The position numbers were made by a program, and so were the translations under genes. A stretch of 64,000 bases of DNA, taken from Fischerella muscicola SAG 1427-1 = PCC 73103 (lineage in GTDB: Bacteria > Cyanobacteriota > Cyanobacteriia > Cyanobacteriales > Nostocaceae). Of the stretch, positions 63,094-64,000 are shown in pieces. The notes under the pieces are model-generated. The model ran no database searches, was not told the origin of the DNA, and saw only the letters and a program-made list of their open reading frames with translations. Each line of letters begins with the position of its first letter. Positions within the stretch are counted from its first letter, which is position 1. The stretch is from positions 30,260 through 94,259 of the forward strand of contig NZ_AJLJ01000050.1 of the NCBI RefSeq assembly GCF_000317245.1, read 5' to 3'.

Positions 63094-63978
63094 ATGACTG
63101 CTATTCGTGAAGAATTGACTACCAATCCCCAACACAAAGCAAAAGCAAATAATTCAGGAAAACGTATTTTACTTTGGGTGGCGATCGCTTCAGTGATGAT
63201 TTTCTGTTTAGCACCCATCATGTGGCAACTTGTTACCTCTTTTAAGGTAAATCAGGATATTTCTCAGGTTCCTACTGTTTATTTTCCTACACGCTTAACA
63301 CTGGATCATTACATTAATTTATTTAGTCGTCGCCCATTTTGGCGTTACATATTAAACAGTGCTTTTGTATCTTTTATTTCTACAGCTTTCGCTTTAGCCA
63401 TTGGTGCGCCTGCTGCCTATGCCTTGGCACGGTTACGCCCTCGTGGTAATCAATTGATCTTGGCAAGTGTTTTAATCGTAACTTTATTTCCCGGTATTTT
63501 ATTATTCCAGGGATTGTTAGAAATAGTACAAGGTTTACATTTGGGTAATAATTATCTAGCACTGATGATTCCTTATACAGCTATTAATTTACCATTAACT
63601 ATTTTGGTGTTACGTAGCTTTTTCTTACAATTGCCAAAAGATTTAGAAGATTCTGCCAAAATAGATGGATATAATACCTGGCAAATGCTCATCCAAATTT
63701 TATTACCTATGACCATTCCAGCTTTGGTGACAACTGGAATCCTGACGTTTATTTTTGCTTGGAATGAGTTTATCTTTGCCTTGACCTTCATCACTCGTGA
63801 AGACATGAAAACCATTCCTGTAGCAGCCGCCCAACTTAGCGGGGCGTCAACATTTGAAATTCCTTACGGCCCAATTGCTGCTGCTACTGTGGTTGGTACA
63901 TTACCCTTAGTGTTACTAGTTTTATTTTTCCAACGCAAGATTGTTCAAGGTTTGACGGCTGGTGCAGTCAAGGGTTAA
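63094..63978 (+). CDS. Sugar ABC transporter permease, MalG type
   Basis: Inner-membrane subunit of a CUT1 carbohydrate importer. 294 residues with six helices after a polar N-terminus. MalG features: LAPIMWQLVTSFKVNQDI, AYALARLRPRGNQLILAS, the EAA loop LPKDLEDSAKIDGYNTWQML, then LLPMTIPALVTTGILTFIFA and the C-terminal FFQRKIVQGLTAGAVKG. The cognate MalF-like, binding and ATPase genes are not in the window; related cyanobacterial systems carry glucosylglycerol, sucrose or fructose, but specificity cannot be read. Complete, ending 22 bases before the window edge. Confidence 0.9.
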   Translation: MTAIREELTTNPQHKAKANNSGKRILLWVAIASVMIFCLAPIMWQLVTSFKVNQDISQVPTVYFPTRLTLDHYINLFSRRPFWRYILNSAFVSFISTAFALAIGAPAAYALARLRPRGNQLILASVLIVTLFPGILLFQGLLEIVQGLHLGNNYLALMIPYTAINLPLTILVLRSFFLQLPKDLEDSAKIDGYNTWQMLIQILLPMTIPALVTTGILTFIFAWNEFIFALTFITREDMKTIPVAAAQLSGASTFEIPYGPIAAATVVGTLPLVLLVLFFQRKIVQGLTAGAVKG

Positions 63979-64000
63979 TGGGCATCGGGCATTGGGCATC

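Overview
The window is chromosomal DNA of a cyanobacterium, most likely a filamentous heterocyst-forming one (Nostocales). Evidence: a photosystem I PsaX subunit; cyanobacteria-specific families (a DUF3038/DUF4335 pair, a DUF5340-like protein, an FHA-fused class A penicillin-binding protein); many HIP1 octamers (GCGATCGC); and abundant short tandem heptamer/nonamer repeats between genes, as in Nostoc, Calothrix and relatives. I recognise no rRNA, tRNA or CRISPR array.

Layout. 0-7.6 kb: psaX, a LivH-type amino-acid permease, a hybrid histidine kinase, a Tat-exported PhoX-like protein, a stand-alone TnpB element and larE. 7.6-11.9 kb: the pstSCAB phosphate transporter on the minus strand with a candidate Pho box and an intrinsic terminator. 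12.5-22.5 kb: bioY, lspA, a secreted APDSTTP-repeat protein, FHA-PBP, DUF4335/DUF3038, apt, a peptide-type ABC permease and a MITE-like element. 22.5-34.6 kb: a type I secretion locus (HlyD-like adaptor, CNB-C39like-ABC exporter, parvulin isomerase), divergent from three leaderless exoproteins (beta-helix, glycosidase-like, CAP domain). 34.7-50.8 kb: mostly housekeeping and signalling (DUF5340, trpC, lpdA, a GH13 enzyme, a methyltransferase-HIT fusion, a 1644-residue hybrid kinase, gyrA, lnt). 50.8-60.6 kb: nine minus-strand genes that read as a type IV secretion apparatus (VirB2-, B3-, B4-, B5-, B6-, two B8-, B10- and B9-like). 61-64 kb: a second PhoX-like protein and a MalG-type sugar permease.

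Most interesting: (1) the chromosomal T4SS-like locus, with no relaxase, VirD4 or VirB11 in view; (2) the type I secretion locus, whose substrates share duplicated modules and whose exporter has lost the C39 catalytic cysteine; (3) dispersed palindromic repeats inserted in frame into linkers or loops of three proteins; (4) a phosphate theme, with Pho-box-like 11-bp-period repeats before pstS and one or both PhoX-like genes; (5) small molecular oddities: a HIT protein with Ser at the nucleophile position, a TnpB with a non-canonical RuvC-II site, and a two-base deletion at the end of a repeat protein.

All functional calls come from reading motifs and recalling families; no searches were run. 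Start codons differ from the longest open frame where a Shine-Dalgarno site, signal peptide or family length argues for it.
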